A stretch of DNA of 20,392 nt from Gemmataceae bacterium (lineage in GTDB: Bacteria > Planctomycetota > Planctomycetia > Gemmatales > Gemmataceae). How positions within the stretch are numbered: the stretch's first letter is position 1; the number at the start of each line of letters is the position of its first letter. The translations under genes and the position numbers were made by a program. This document shows positions 1 to 7,299 of the stretch, one piece after another. The notes below the pieces were generated by a model, which searched no databases, had not been told where the DNA came from, and was given only the letters and a program-made list of their open reading frames with translations. Location: assembly GCA_020847555.1 (NCBI GenBank), contig JADLBT010000331.1, forward strand, positions 1 to 20,392, in the 5' to 3' direction.

Positions 1-15
1 AAGGAAGAATGCACA

Positions 16-1506
16 ATGAGGACTGAGCACCGGGGACCGAAGAATGAGCGTGTGGCGCGGACCAGCACGACCGCCCATCCTCGTTTTTCAGTCTCCATTC
101 TCCACTTTTCATTCTTCATTCTGCCTCTTCTCGGCTTCCTCGTCTTACTCCTGGATTTGTCCGGTTTCGCGTCGGCGCAGGCAGCGCTCCGCGTCGGGTT
201 CGCGGAGACCGACATCACTCCGACACTCGGCCAGCAGCCCGTCTACCTGGCCGGCTTCGACCGCAATCGCAAGGCGACGAAGGTCCACGATCCGCTCATG
301 GCCCGCGCCGTCGTCCTGAGCCACGCCGGCCGCAAAGTCGCCCTCGTCTCGCTCGATCTGGTCGGCCTGTTTCACGACGCCGCCGAGCGCGTCCGCAAAC
401 GCCTCCCGGGGTTCGATTACGTCCTCGTCTCCTGCACCCATAACCACGAAGGCCCGGACACGCTGGGATTGTGGAGCCCATTTGAAACCGGCATCGACCG
501 CGCCTACCTGCAGCGCGTCGAAGACGGCGCTGTCAGGGCGGTGCAGCAGGCCGACGCCGCGCTCCGCCCGGCCGTGGCGGCAATCGGCGCCGCCCGCGCG
601 CCGGCCCTGGTGCGCGACAGCCGCGCGCCGTTCGTCAAGCACGACGAGCTGATCGCCCTGCGCCTGCACGAACCGGGCGGCGCGAAAACGCTCGGCCTGG
701 TCGTTCAGTGGAACTGCCACCCCGAGACGCTCGACCGCAAGAACACCGAGGTCAGCGCCGATTTCGTCGGCTACACGATCAAGCACCTCGCGGAAAAGCA
801 CCGCTGTCCCGTGGTCTACCTGACGGGGACGGTGGGCGGGCTGATGACCTCCCTCGGGCTGGAAGTCAAGGACGCAACCGGCCGCCCGCTGGCCGACGGC
901 ACCTTCGAGAAGACGGAGCGCTACGGCCGTGCGATCGGTGAACTTGCCGACAGGGCGCTGCGCGGGGCGAAGGCAGTGCGCCTGACGCCCTTCGAGGTGC
1001 GGACGCGGACGGTGTTCCTGCCGGTGGACAACAAGACCTACCTGCTCGCCGCGAAAATCGGCGTGCTGAAACGGCAGATGTACCTCTGGCGGGACGACCC
1101 CGCGAAGGCCGAGCCAACGAAGGAGATCCCGGCGAAGGAGCGGGTTTGCATTCGCAGCGAGGTCGGCCTGCTGCGCCTGGGCGAGCTGAAGGTGGCGGCC
1201 ATCCCGGGCGAGATTTATCCCGAACTCGTCCTGGGCAAGGTCCAGGATCCGCCGGATCCCGGGGCCGACTTCCCGAAGGCTGCGGCCGAACCGGGCATCT
1301 ACGCCCAGTTGCGCGGGCCGTATCGCATGGTGGTCGGGCTGGCGAACGACGAGGTGGGGTACATGATCCCCAGACGGCAGTGGGACGAGCGGCCGCCGTT
1401 CTGCTACGGCCGCAAGCAGGCCCAGTACGGCGAGGCGAACAGCCTCGGGCCGGACACGGCGCCGATCGTGTGCGGGGCGTTCCGAGAGTTAGCGGTGGGA
1501 AAATGA
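16..1506 (+). CDS. Secreted neutral/alkaline ceramidase-like hydrolase (short form)
   Basis: The 496-residue product looks like the catalytic N-terminal domain of neutral/alkaline (non-lysosomal) ceramidases, zinc amidases that cleave the N-acyl bond of ceramide. Visible candidate zinc ligands fall in family order: HNHEGPD (H142, H144), WNCHPE (H235), PGEIYPE (E399) and NDEVGYMIP (Y449). Full ceramidases have an extra C-terminal domain; this protein ends soon after the Tyr motif, as in the many short planctomycete paralogues, whose substrates are unknown. A hydrophobic stretch at about residues 27-55 ending in ASAQA suggests a Sec signal peptide. The ATG at 16 is preceded by AAGGAAG (1-7) at good spacing; an in-frame GTG at 52 would give a more ordinary leader. 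The gene converges on the lipoprotein gene at 1571. The family call is firm, ceramide as the true substrate is not. Confidence 0.82.
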   Translation: MRTEHRGPKNERVARTSTTAHPRFSVSILHFSFFILPLLGFLVLLLDLSGFASAQAALRVGFAETDITPTLGQQPVYLAGFDRNRKATKVHDPLMARAVVLSHAGRKVALVSLDLVGLFHDAAERVRKRLPGFDYVLVSCTHNHEGPDTLGLWSPFETGIDRAYLQRVEDGAVRAVQQADAALRPAVAAIGAARAPALVRDSRAPFVKHDELIALRLHEPGGAKTLGLVVQWNCHPETLDRKNTEVSADFVGYTIKHLAEKHRCPVVYLTGTVGGLMTSLGLEVKDATGRPLADGTFEKTERYGRAIGELADRALRGAKAVRLTPFEVRTRTVFLPVDNKTYLLAAKIGVLKRQMYLWRDDPAKAEPTKEIPAKERVCIRSEVGLLRLGELKVAAIPGEIYPELVLGKVQDPPDPGADFPKAAAEPGIYAQLRGPYRMVVGLANDEVGYMIPRRQWDERPPFCYGRKQAQYGEANSLGPDTAPIVCGAFRELAVGK

Positions 1507-1515
1507 CAGGCCTGC

Positions 1516-1560
1516 CCTGCGTTTCGCGCGCCCCGGTGGCGGAGGCGCGCGAAACGCAGG
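1516..1560. terminator. Perfect 17-bp stem hairpin between convergent genes
   Basis: The arms at 1516-1532 and 1544-1560 are perfectly complementary (CCTGCGTTTCGCGCGCC and its reverse complement) around an 11-nt loop. The hairpin starts 10 bp after the stop of the ceramidase-like gene and ends 10 bp before the stop of the opposing lipoprotein gene. It could therefore end transcription from both sides. There is no U-tract on either strand, so it is either a non-canonical terminator or a repetitive extragenic palindrome. Confidence 0.6.
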
Positions 1561-1570
1561 CACGGCGCGG

Positions 1571-2011
1571 TCACGGACTGTACGGCGACGGCGTCGCTGG
1601 CGAGGGCGTCAGGCGCGGAGGCGGCGCCAGCGGCACCGCTCCTTGCGGGACATCGCCCCCCGGCGCGCCGACCCCAGGCGGTCCGCCCGGGTGAGTGAGG
1701 AAAGGCCCCTCGGTGAGGGAGGACGCCTCCGACGTGAAGTGGCCCTCCACTGGCCCGTTGCAGCACGGGGCCTGCGGGGCGGCCGGCAGGACCGAAACCG
1801 GCGGGGCGCCCATCGCGACGGGGGCCGCAGCCGGGGCGGCCATCGCGACCGGGGTAGCGACGACCGGGGCTGCCCCAACGCCGGGGCAACACGGGGCCGG
1901 GGGACAGCACGGGGCGGGCGTCGGGCAGCTTCGGGTCAGGCAGGCACAGCAGCCGCCGAGGCCGCCGAGGCTCGCCGCCAGCGCCAGCGAGGCGAGACGT
2001 CTGCGCAGCAT
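1571..2011 (-). CDS. Small Cys/Pro/Ala-rich lipoprotein of unknown function
   Basis: The predicted 146-residue protein starts with an Arg-rich n-region (MLRRR), a hydrophobic core and a lipobox LGGC with the lipidated Cys at residue 21, so it is probably a lipoprotein exported by Sec. The mature part is low complexity: clustered cysteines including CC pairs (CCAC, PAPCCPPAPCC, APCC), then Ala/Pro/Val-rich repeats such as PVAMAAP and PVAMGAP, then a Gly/Pro tail. No known domain is recognised. The ATG at 2011 was chosen because AGAAGGA lies just upstream and a signal peptide begins there; the open frame continues upstream to 2281 with Arg-rich, non-protein-like sequence. The gene is convergent with the ceramidase-like gene and divergent from the PSD1 operon. 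Confidence comes from the lipobox and ribosome site, not from homology. Confidence 0.6.
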   Translation of the reverse strand: MLRRRLASLALAASLGGLGGCCACLTRSCPTPAPCCPPAPCCPGVGAAPVVATPVAMAAPAAAPVAMGAPPVSVLPAAPQAPCCNGPVEGHFTSEASSLTEGPFLTHPGGPPGVGAPGGDVPQGAVPLAPPPRLTPSPATPSPYSP

Positions 2012-2450
2012 GAACGGATCCTTCTGGCTAGCGGGTGTCGGAACAGGCGGCGCGACAGGCGCCGAGAACCAAGGAGAGGGAGACTGGCGAGCGCCCCACC
2101 TCCTGATGGGCTTGCGCCCATGCCTTACCATGATGCGCCAGGAACCGGGTCGGGGCAAACGACCTTGAGGGAATTCCCCGCCCGATGAGCGCGGCAAGGT
2201 TTCAACACGCCGCACAGTCCTCTCGCGCCGGCGCCGCCGCCCGGGAGGACTGTTCCGCCGTCTCCACCCCAGTCCGCACAACCTGTCTCACCTCGGCACG
2301 CGGGCAAACCCCGCGCTGAGGTGGAATGTGCTTGCCGCCCGGAAGGTTGCGCCGCTATCCTCAATCAAAGGGGCCACTCGCACCGGCCCGCCCCGCTGCC
2401 GCCTCCCGCTGCACTTGCCCGCTCCACTGGTTTCAACCCGGAGTGACCGG
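2012..2450. other. Divergent intergenic region, 439 bp
   Basis: No credible gene is visible between the lipoprotein and the PSD1 gene; the open frames here have Arg/Gly-rich compositions typical of GC-rich noise. The region holds a small perfect hairpin (ATGGGC, loop TTGC, GCCCAT at 2106-2121). It also holds an imperfect stem-loop at 2289-2323, whose outer arms CACCTC and GAGGTG pair exactly, just ahead of a possible promoter for the downstream operon. Confidence 0.5.
2332..2361 (+). promoter_or_regulatory. Possible sigma70-like promoter of the PSD1-DUF4058-DUF1501 operon
   Basis: TTGCCG at 2332-2337 and TATCCT at 2356-2361 are separated by 18 bp, about 90 bp before the ATG at 2451. Each box matches consensus only partly, and such matches occur by chance, so this is only a candidate. 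Confidence 0.25.
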
Positions 2451-4868
2451 ATGGCTCGCGTTCTGCTCCGTTTGTGCGTTGTGCTGTGCCTCGCCGCGCC
2501 GTGGGGTCATCGGGCGCCCACGGCCGCCGCCCAGGCGCCGGCCTCGCTTCCGCCCGATCACGCCGAACGCATCGCGAAGGGCACCGATCTCTTCAAGAAG
2601 CACATCCGCCAGCTCCTCGCCGAGCGCTGCCTGAAGTGCCACGGCGGCGAGAAGACCCGCGCCGCTTTCGACCTCAGCACGCGCGCGGATCTGCTCAGGG
2701 GCGGCGACAACGGCACGTCGGTCGTTCCCTACGCAGCGAAGAAGAGCCGTCTCGTCCGGCTCATCGCCCACCAGGAAGAGCCGCACATGCCGGCCAGGGA
2801 GGCGAAGCTCAGCCCTGCCCAGGTGGCGCAGGTCGCCGCCTGGATCGACCTCGGCGCTCCCTACGACCGGCCTCTGAGCGAGCGGAAGGTCGCCGGCAAG
2901 AAACCGATGACCGTCACCGACAGGGACCGCGCGTTCTGGTCGTTCCGTCCGCTGCAGGATTCGGCCCCGCCACAGGTCAAGGACACGGCCTGGTGCAAGA
3001 CGCCGGTTGACCGCTTCATCCTCGCGAAACTGGAAGACCGGCACATCCGGCCGAACTCGCTGGTGGACCGGCGCACGCTGATCCGCCGGGCGTACTTCGG
3101 CCTGATCGGCCTGCCGCCGACGTCGGAGGAGGTGGAGAAGTTCCTCCGCGATCCGGCGCCCGACGCCTACGGCAGGCTCATCGACCGGTTGCTGGAGAAC
3201 GCCCACTTCGGCGAGAAGTGGGCCCGCCATTGGCTCGACGTCGCCCGGTTCGCCGAAAGCAGCGGATACGAGCACGACTACGACCGGCCGTTCGCGTACC
3301 ACTACCGCGACTTCGTCATCAAGGCGTTCAACCAGGATCTGCCGTTCGATACCTTCGTCAAGTGGCAGCTCGCTGGCGACGAGTACGCGCCGGCCAACCC
3401 GCTCGCGGTCACGGCGACCGGCTTCCTCGCGGCCGGCGTCCACAGCACGCAGATCACGAAGAACCTCGTCGAGATCGAGCGCTACAACCAGCTCGACGAC
3501 AAGCTGCGCACCCTCGGGACGGCCATGCTGGGCCTGACCATCGGCTGCGCCCGGTGCCACGACCACAAGTACGACCCCATCCCGGTGCAGGACTATTACC
3601 GGATGCTGGCCACGTTCACCACGACGGTGAAGGCGAACGTGGACCTCGATCTCGACCCGGAGAGCTACCGCAGGGCGAAGGCGCGGTTCGATGCCTCGAA
3701 CGTGAAGGCGATGGAGCCGGTGCGCCGGTCCGCGGCGGAGCCGCTGCCGCTGCGCCTCGCCGGCTGGGTTCGGAGGGCGATCGAGCGGGTGTACGCGCAG
3801 GCCGGGCCGCGGCCGAACACGATCAAGGCGTTGATCGCCAGCGAGGGCGTCCCACCGCTGCGCATGCACAGCCAGGGGGCCGACTTCTTCGAGCAAACCT
3901 ACTTCCTCAAGCGCGGCGACGTGGATCAGAAGGACGGCGTCGCCCCGCCGGGCTTCCTGCAGGTGCTGACGCGCGGCGCCGACGCCGAGAACCGCTGGAA
4001 GGTCGAGCCGCCGCAGGGATCGAAGCTGTCGTACCGCCGCCGCGCCCTGGCCGAGTGGCTCACTGACGTGGACCACGGGGCCGGCCACCTGCTGGCGCGC
4101 GTCATCGTCAATCGGCTGTGGCAGCACCACATGGGGCGCGGCATCGTCGCGACGCCGAGCGACTTCGGCTTTCAGGGCGAGGCGCCGTCCCACCCCGAAC
4201 TGCTCGACTGGCTGGCGCGCGAGCTGATCCGCGGCGGGTGGCGGCTGCGGCCGATTCACAAGCTGATCGTGACCAGCGCCGTCTACATGCAGAGCGCCGA
4301 CCGCGATCCGGTGCGCGTCAAGGCCGACCCGGACAACCGCCTGTTCTGGCACCGGCCGCGCCAGCGCCTGGAGGCCGAACTGATCCGCGATGCCATGCTC
4401 GCCGTCAGCGGCACCCTCGACGCGAGGATGTTCGGCCCGGGCACCCTCGATCCGAACCAGCAGCGGCGCTCGATCTACTTCTTCGTCAAGCGCAGCAAGC
4501 TGATGCCGGCGATGGTACTGTTCGACGCTCCGGACGCCCTGCAGGGCATGGACCGCCGGCCGGTGACGACGGTGGCGCCGCAGGCGCTGCTGATGCTGAA
4601 TGGCCCGGCCGTGCGCGGGTACGCGGAGGGGTTCGCCCGCCGCATCGACCCGCGCGACGACGTGCCGCCGGCCGACGCGGTCCGCATCGGCTACCGCATC
4701 GCCCTCGGGCGCGACCCGGCGGCGACCGAACTGAACGACGCCGTCGCGTTCCTCCGCGCGCAGATCGAGGCTTACCGGGCGGACCGCCGCCCGGTCCCGC
4801 GCCAGGAGGCGCTGGCGGACTTCTGTCAGGTGCTGCTGGGGCTGAACGAGTTTATTTACATCGACTGA
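2451..4868 (+). CDS. PSD1-type protein: planctomycete cytochrome C, DUF1549 and DUF1553 domains
   Basis: An 805-residue secreted protein with the standard planctomycete layout. A signal peptide (about 1-27) is followed by a PSCyt1 cytochrome-like domain with a CLKCH haem motif (C60, C63, H64). A DUF1549 region runs from about 185 (PVDRFILAKLE) and ends near a second CxxCH, CARCHDHKYDP (C366, C369, H370). DUF1553 begins at about 530 (NRLWQHHMGRG, then TPSDFG) and runs nearly to the C-terminus. The biochemical role of the family is unknown; the CxxCH motifs suggest covalent haem and a periplasmic redox or sugar-related function, which is inference. The ATG at 2451 follows CGGAGTGA and begins a proper signal peptide; the frame is open back to 2328 without one. 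It is first in a tight operon with the DUF4058 and DUF1501 genes. Confidence 0.92.
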   Translation: MARVLLRLCVVLCLAAPWGHRAPTAAAQAPASLPPDHAERIAKGTDLFKKHIRQLLAERCLKCHGGEKTRAAFDLSTRADLLRGGDNGTSVVPYAAKKSRLVRLIAHQEEPHMPAREAKLSPAQVAQVAAWIDLGAPYDRPLSERKVAGKKPMTVTDRDRAFWSFRPLQDSAPPQVKDTAWCKTPVDRFILAKLEDRHIRPNSLVDRRTLIRRAYFGLIGLPPTSEEVEKFLRDPAPDAYGRLIDRLLENAHFGEKWARHWLDVARFAESSGYEHDYDRPFAYHYRDFVIKAFNQDLPFDTFVKWQLAGDEYAPANPLAVTATGFLAAGVHSTQITKNLVEIERYNQLDDKLRTLGTAMLGLTIGCARCHDHKYDPIPVQDYYRMLATFTTTVKANVDLDLDPESYRRAKARFDASNVKAMEPVRRSAAEPLPLRLAGWVRRAIERVYAQAGPRPNTIKALIASEGVPPLRMHSQGADFFEQTYFLKRGDVDQKDGVAPPGFLQVLTRGADAENRWKVEPPQGSKLSYRRRALAEWLTDVDHGAGHLLARVIVNRLWQHHMGRGIVATPSDFGFQGEAPSHPELLDWLARELIRGGWRLRPIHKLIVTSAVYMQSADRDPVRVKADPDNRLFWHRPRQRLEAELIRDAMLAVSGTLDARMFGPGTLDPNQQRRSIYFFVKRSKLMPAMVLFDAPDALQGMDRRPVTTVAPQALLMLNGPAVRGYAEGFARRIDPRDDVPPADAVRIGYRIALGRDPAATELNDAVAFLRAQIEAYRADRRPVPRQEALADFCQVLLGLNEFIYID

Positions 4869-4888
4869 CACGGAGACGCGAGGCGCCT

Positions 4889-5689
4889 ATGCCCTCTCCT
4901 TTTCCCGGCATGGACCCGTACCTGGAGCGCTCGGACTTCTGGCCCGGGTTTCACGACAACCTCGTCAACTGCATCCGCGGGGCGCTGCAGCCGGTCCTCC
5001 GCCCGCGCTACCTTCCGGTCACCCAGCACCGCCTGTACGTCGTCGAGGCTTACGACGCGACCCGGGCAGACGACCAGGCCGACCACTCCTCTCCGAGAGA
5101 GGGCACCGCGTCCGGCATCCCGGGGGCGGAGGCACCCGCCGTCTTCAAGCTCCAGCGCGAGCCGGTCCGCGAACCGCTGATCCACATCATCGACCCGTCG
5201 GCGGACAACCGGGCGGTGACGGTCATCGAGGTGCTAAGCCCGGCCAACAAGAAGCCCGGCCCCGGTCACGTATCGTACATCCGGGAGCGCGAGGAGGCGT
5301 GGGAGGACGGTACGAACCTGGTCGAGATCGACCTCCTCCACGCCGGTGAGCCGGCAGTGCGCGTCTCGGCTGAGAACCTCGACCTGCTGCGGCCGTGGCG
5401 CTACCTCGTCGCGGTCACCCGCGGAAACCCTGCCCAGCAGGAGGTGTACGCGCTGCCGCTCCAGCGCCGCCTGCCGCGTATCGCCATCCCGCTCGGCGAG
5501 GACGACCCGGACGTTACCCTCGATCTGCAGGAGGTGTTCACCCGCTGCTGGGAAGAGGGGTTTGACCCAAACACTCTGGGGTACGGCGCCCCGCCGCCGG
5601 GCGTCTGGACCGTCAGCGAGATCCTCTGGTGCGAGCAGCAGCTGCGGCAAGCCGGCTATCGTTCGCAACCCTCACCCGCGTCCGCGTAG
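4889..5689 (+). CDS. DUF4058 family protein
   Basis: The 266-residue protein begins MPSPFPGMDPYLE followed by WPGFHDNL, the hallmark start of DUF4058, a family of unknown function common in planctomycetes and cyanobacteria. The conserved centre is also present: VIEVLSPANK (V112-K121), a Tyr/Arg stretch (YIRERE) and LVEIDLL (E146, D148). Length is close to the family norm and no signal peptide is seen, so it is probably cytoplasmic. The frame is open far upstream inside the PSD1 gene, but the family N-terminus fixes the start at 4889, with GAGGCG just upstream. It lies 20 bp after the PSD1 stop and 15 bp before the DUF1501 start, so it is almost certainly co-transcribed with two exported proteins. 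Its core spacing of acidic residues recalls PD-(D/E)XK nucleases, which is inference only. Confidence 0.88.
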   Translation: MPSPFPGMDPYLERSDFWPGFHDNLVNCIRGALQPVLRPRYLPVTQHRLYVVEAYDATRADDQADHSSPREGTASGIPGAEAPAVFKLQREPVREPLIHIIDPSADNRAVTVIEVLSPANKKPGPGHVSYIREREEAWEDGTNLVEIDLLHAGEPAVRVSAENLDLLRPWRYLVAVTRGNPAQQEVYALPLQRRLPRIAIPLGEDDPDVTLDLQEVFTRCWEEGFDPNTLGYGAPPPGVWTVSEILWCEQQLRQAGYRSQPSPASA

Positions 5690-5704
5690 GGCCAACTACC
5701 GACC

Positions 5705-7201
5705 ATGAGCACCCACGACCTTCCCCATCTGTTCGCCGTTCCACCGGCCGACTACCCGTCGCGCCGGGCATTCCTCCGCCGGGCCGGAATGGGCCTCGGC
5801 ACCTTCGCCCTGGCGTCGCTGCTCGACCGCGCGGGGTTGCTGGTGGGCGAGGCCGACGCCAGCGCGGAGCGCCGCCTCAATCCGCTCGCTGCGCGGTCCG
5901 GCCACTTCCCCGGCACGGCGCGGGCCGTCATCTGGCTGTTCATCAACGGCGGGCCAAGCCACGTCGATACGTGGGACTACAAGCCCGAACTGATCCGCCG
6001 CGACGGCCAGGAACTACCCGGGTTCGACCGCAACACCGGGTTCTTCACCGAGCAGGTCGGCCCGCTGATGCAGTCGCCGTTCCGCTGGAGTCGGCGCGGC
6101 CAGTCCGGCACCTGGGTGCCCGAGATCTTCCCGAACATCGCCCACCACGTGGACGACATCGCGTTCGTCCACTCGTGCTGCACCGAGACGAACAACCACG
6201 CCCCGGCTCTGTTCCAGATTAACAGCGGGCTGCCGCGCATGGGGTTCCCGTCGGTCGGAGCGTGGGTGACATACGGACTCGGGACGGAGAACCAGGACCT
6301 GCCCGGGTTCGTGGTGATGTACGACACGCTCGGACGCGGGCTGCCGAAGGGGTACGCCCAGAACTGGGGGGCCGGCTTTCTGCCCGGCATCTACCAGGGG
6401 ACCGCCCTCAACGCCCAGGGGCCGCCGATCGACAACCTCCTGCGCCGCCCGGGCATGAGCACTGCGGAGCAGCGCCGCCAGATCGATCTGCTCAACCGGC
6501 TCAACCGCCACCATGCCGGCGAACGCGCGGGCGATGCCGAGCTATCGGCGCGTATCGAGAGCTTTGAACTGGCCTACAGGATGCAAATGGCCGCCCCGGA
6601 AGCACTCGACGTGAGCCGGGAGACGCAGGCGACGCGGCGTCTCTATGGCCTGGACAGCCCGCGCTGCGGCCACTTCGCCCGGCAGTGTCTGATGGCGCGC
6701 CGGCTGGTCGAGCGCGGCGTGCGCTTCGTGCAGATCTATAGCGGGGGCGAGGAGAACGAGCGCAGCTGGGACGGCCACACGAACATCGCCGCCAACCACC
6801 GTCAGTTCGCCGGCGAGACGGACCAACCGATCGGCGCGCTGCTCACCGATCTGAAGGCGCGCGGCCTGCTCGACACGACGCTCGTGGTGTGGGGTGGCGA
6901 GTTCGGCCGGTTGCCGGTCGTGCAGCGGCAGCGCAACGGCAGCCAGACGGGACGCGACCACAACCCGCATGCGTTCACGACCTGGTTCGCCGGCGGCGGG
7001 GTGAAAGGCGGGACGCACCACGGAGAGACGGACGACGTCGGCTACCGGGCGGCGGTGGACCGGGTCAGCGTCCACGACCTGCACGCGACGATGCTGCACC
7101 TGCTGGGGATGGACCACCGGCGGTTGACGTACCGCTACAACGGTCGGCAGTTCCGGTTGACTGACGTGGCCGGCAACGTGATCCGCGACATCCTGGCATG
7201 A
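5705..7201 (+). CDS. DUF1501 domain protein with Tat-like signal
   Basis: A 498-residue DUF1501 protein, a member of the alkaline phosphatase/sulfatase-like superfamily by fold. The N-terminus carries a twin-arginine motif SRRAFL (R20, R21) followed by a hydrophobic segment, pointing to export in folded form. Family landmarks are FINGGPSHVDTWDYKP from about residue 79, WGGEFGR from about 396 and RDHNPHAFTTWFAGGGVKGG from about 417. The last two include the acidic and His residues expected to form a metal site. DUF1501 genes usually sit directly behind PSD1-type genes in planctomycetes, and the pair is thought to act together outside the cytoplasm, though no reaction is established. Here a DUF4058 gene separates them by under 850 bp. 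No strong ribosome-binding site precedes the ATG, which suits translational coupling. Confidence 0.92.
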   Translation: MSTHDLPHLFAVPPADYPSRRAFLRRAGMGLGTFALASLLDRAGLLVGEADASAERRLNPLAARSGHFPGTARAVIWLFINGGPSHVDTWDYKPELIRRDGQELPGFDRNTGFFTEQVGPLMQSPFRWSRRGQSGTWVPEIFPNIAHHVDDIAFVHSCCTETNNHAPALFQINSGLPRMGFPSVGAWVTYGLGTENQDLPGFVVMYDTLGRGLPKGYAQNWGAGFLPGIYQGTALNAQGPPIDNLLRRPGMSTAEQRRQIDLLNRLNRHHAGERAGDAELSARIESFELAYRMQMAAPEALDVSRETQATRRLYGLDSPRCGHFARQCLMARRLVERGVRFVQIYSGGEENERSWDGHTNIAANHRQFAGETDQPIGALLTDLKARGLLDTTLVVWGGEFGRLPVVQRQRNGSQTGRDHNPHAFTTWFAGGGVKGGTHHGETDDVGYRAAVDRVSVHDLHATMLHLLGMDHRRLTYRYNGRQFRLTDVAGNVIRDILA

Positions 7202-7227
7202 CCCCGCGCGTCCGGGACCATCCAACT

Positions 7228-7282
7228 AACCCGGAGCGCCAGCGACGCGCACTACCAGCGCCCGTCGCTGGCGTTCCGGGTT
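7228..7282. terminator. 20-bp inverted repeat between convergent genes
   Basis: The arms at 7228-7247 and 7263-7282 match at 19 of 20 positions (the mismatch becomes a G-U pair in RNA of one strand) around a 15-nt loop. The repeat fills the gap between the DUF1501 gene and the opposing secreted-protein gene, which fits a bidirectional terminator. It lacks a U-tract. The 15-bp core CCCGGAGCGCCAGCG (7230-7244) recurs exactly at 14387-14401, so it is also part of a dispersed repeat. Confidence 0.6.
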
Positions 7283-7299
7283 GATCCGACGGCGCCCGG

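Noticed and set aside
2012..2281. N-terminal extension of the lipoprotein frame
   Set aside because: The sequence is Arg-rich with no protein-like features, and the signal peptide with lipobox starts at 2011.
2328..2450. N-terminal extension of the first PSD1 gene
   Set aside because: The ATG at 2451 has a ribosome site and starts a standard signal peptide. The extension would bury it.
2433..4871. An 812-codon - strand open frame opposite the first PSD1 gene
   Set aside because: It mirrors the PSD1 coding frame and has Arg/Val/Ala-rich shadow composition. The + strand has a clear signal peptide, CxxCH motifs and DUF1549/DUF1553 signatures.
4118..4888. Long upstream extension of the DUF4058 frame
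   Set aside because: It overlaps the PSD1 coding region in another frame. DUF4058 proteins begin with MPSPFPGMDPYLE, found at 4889.
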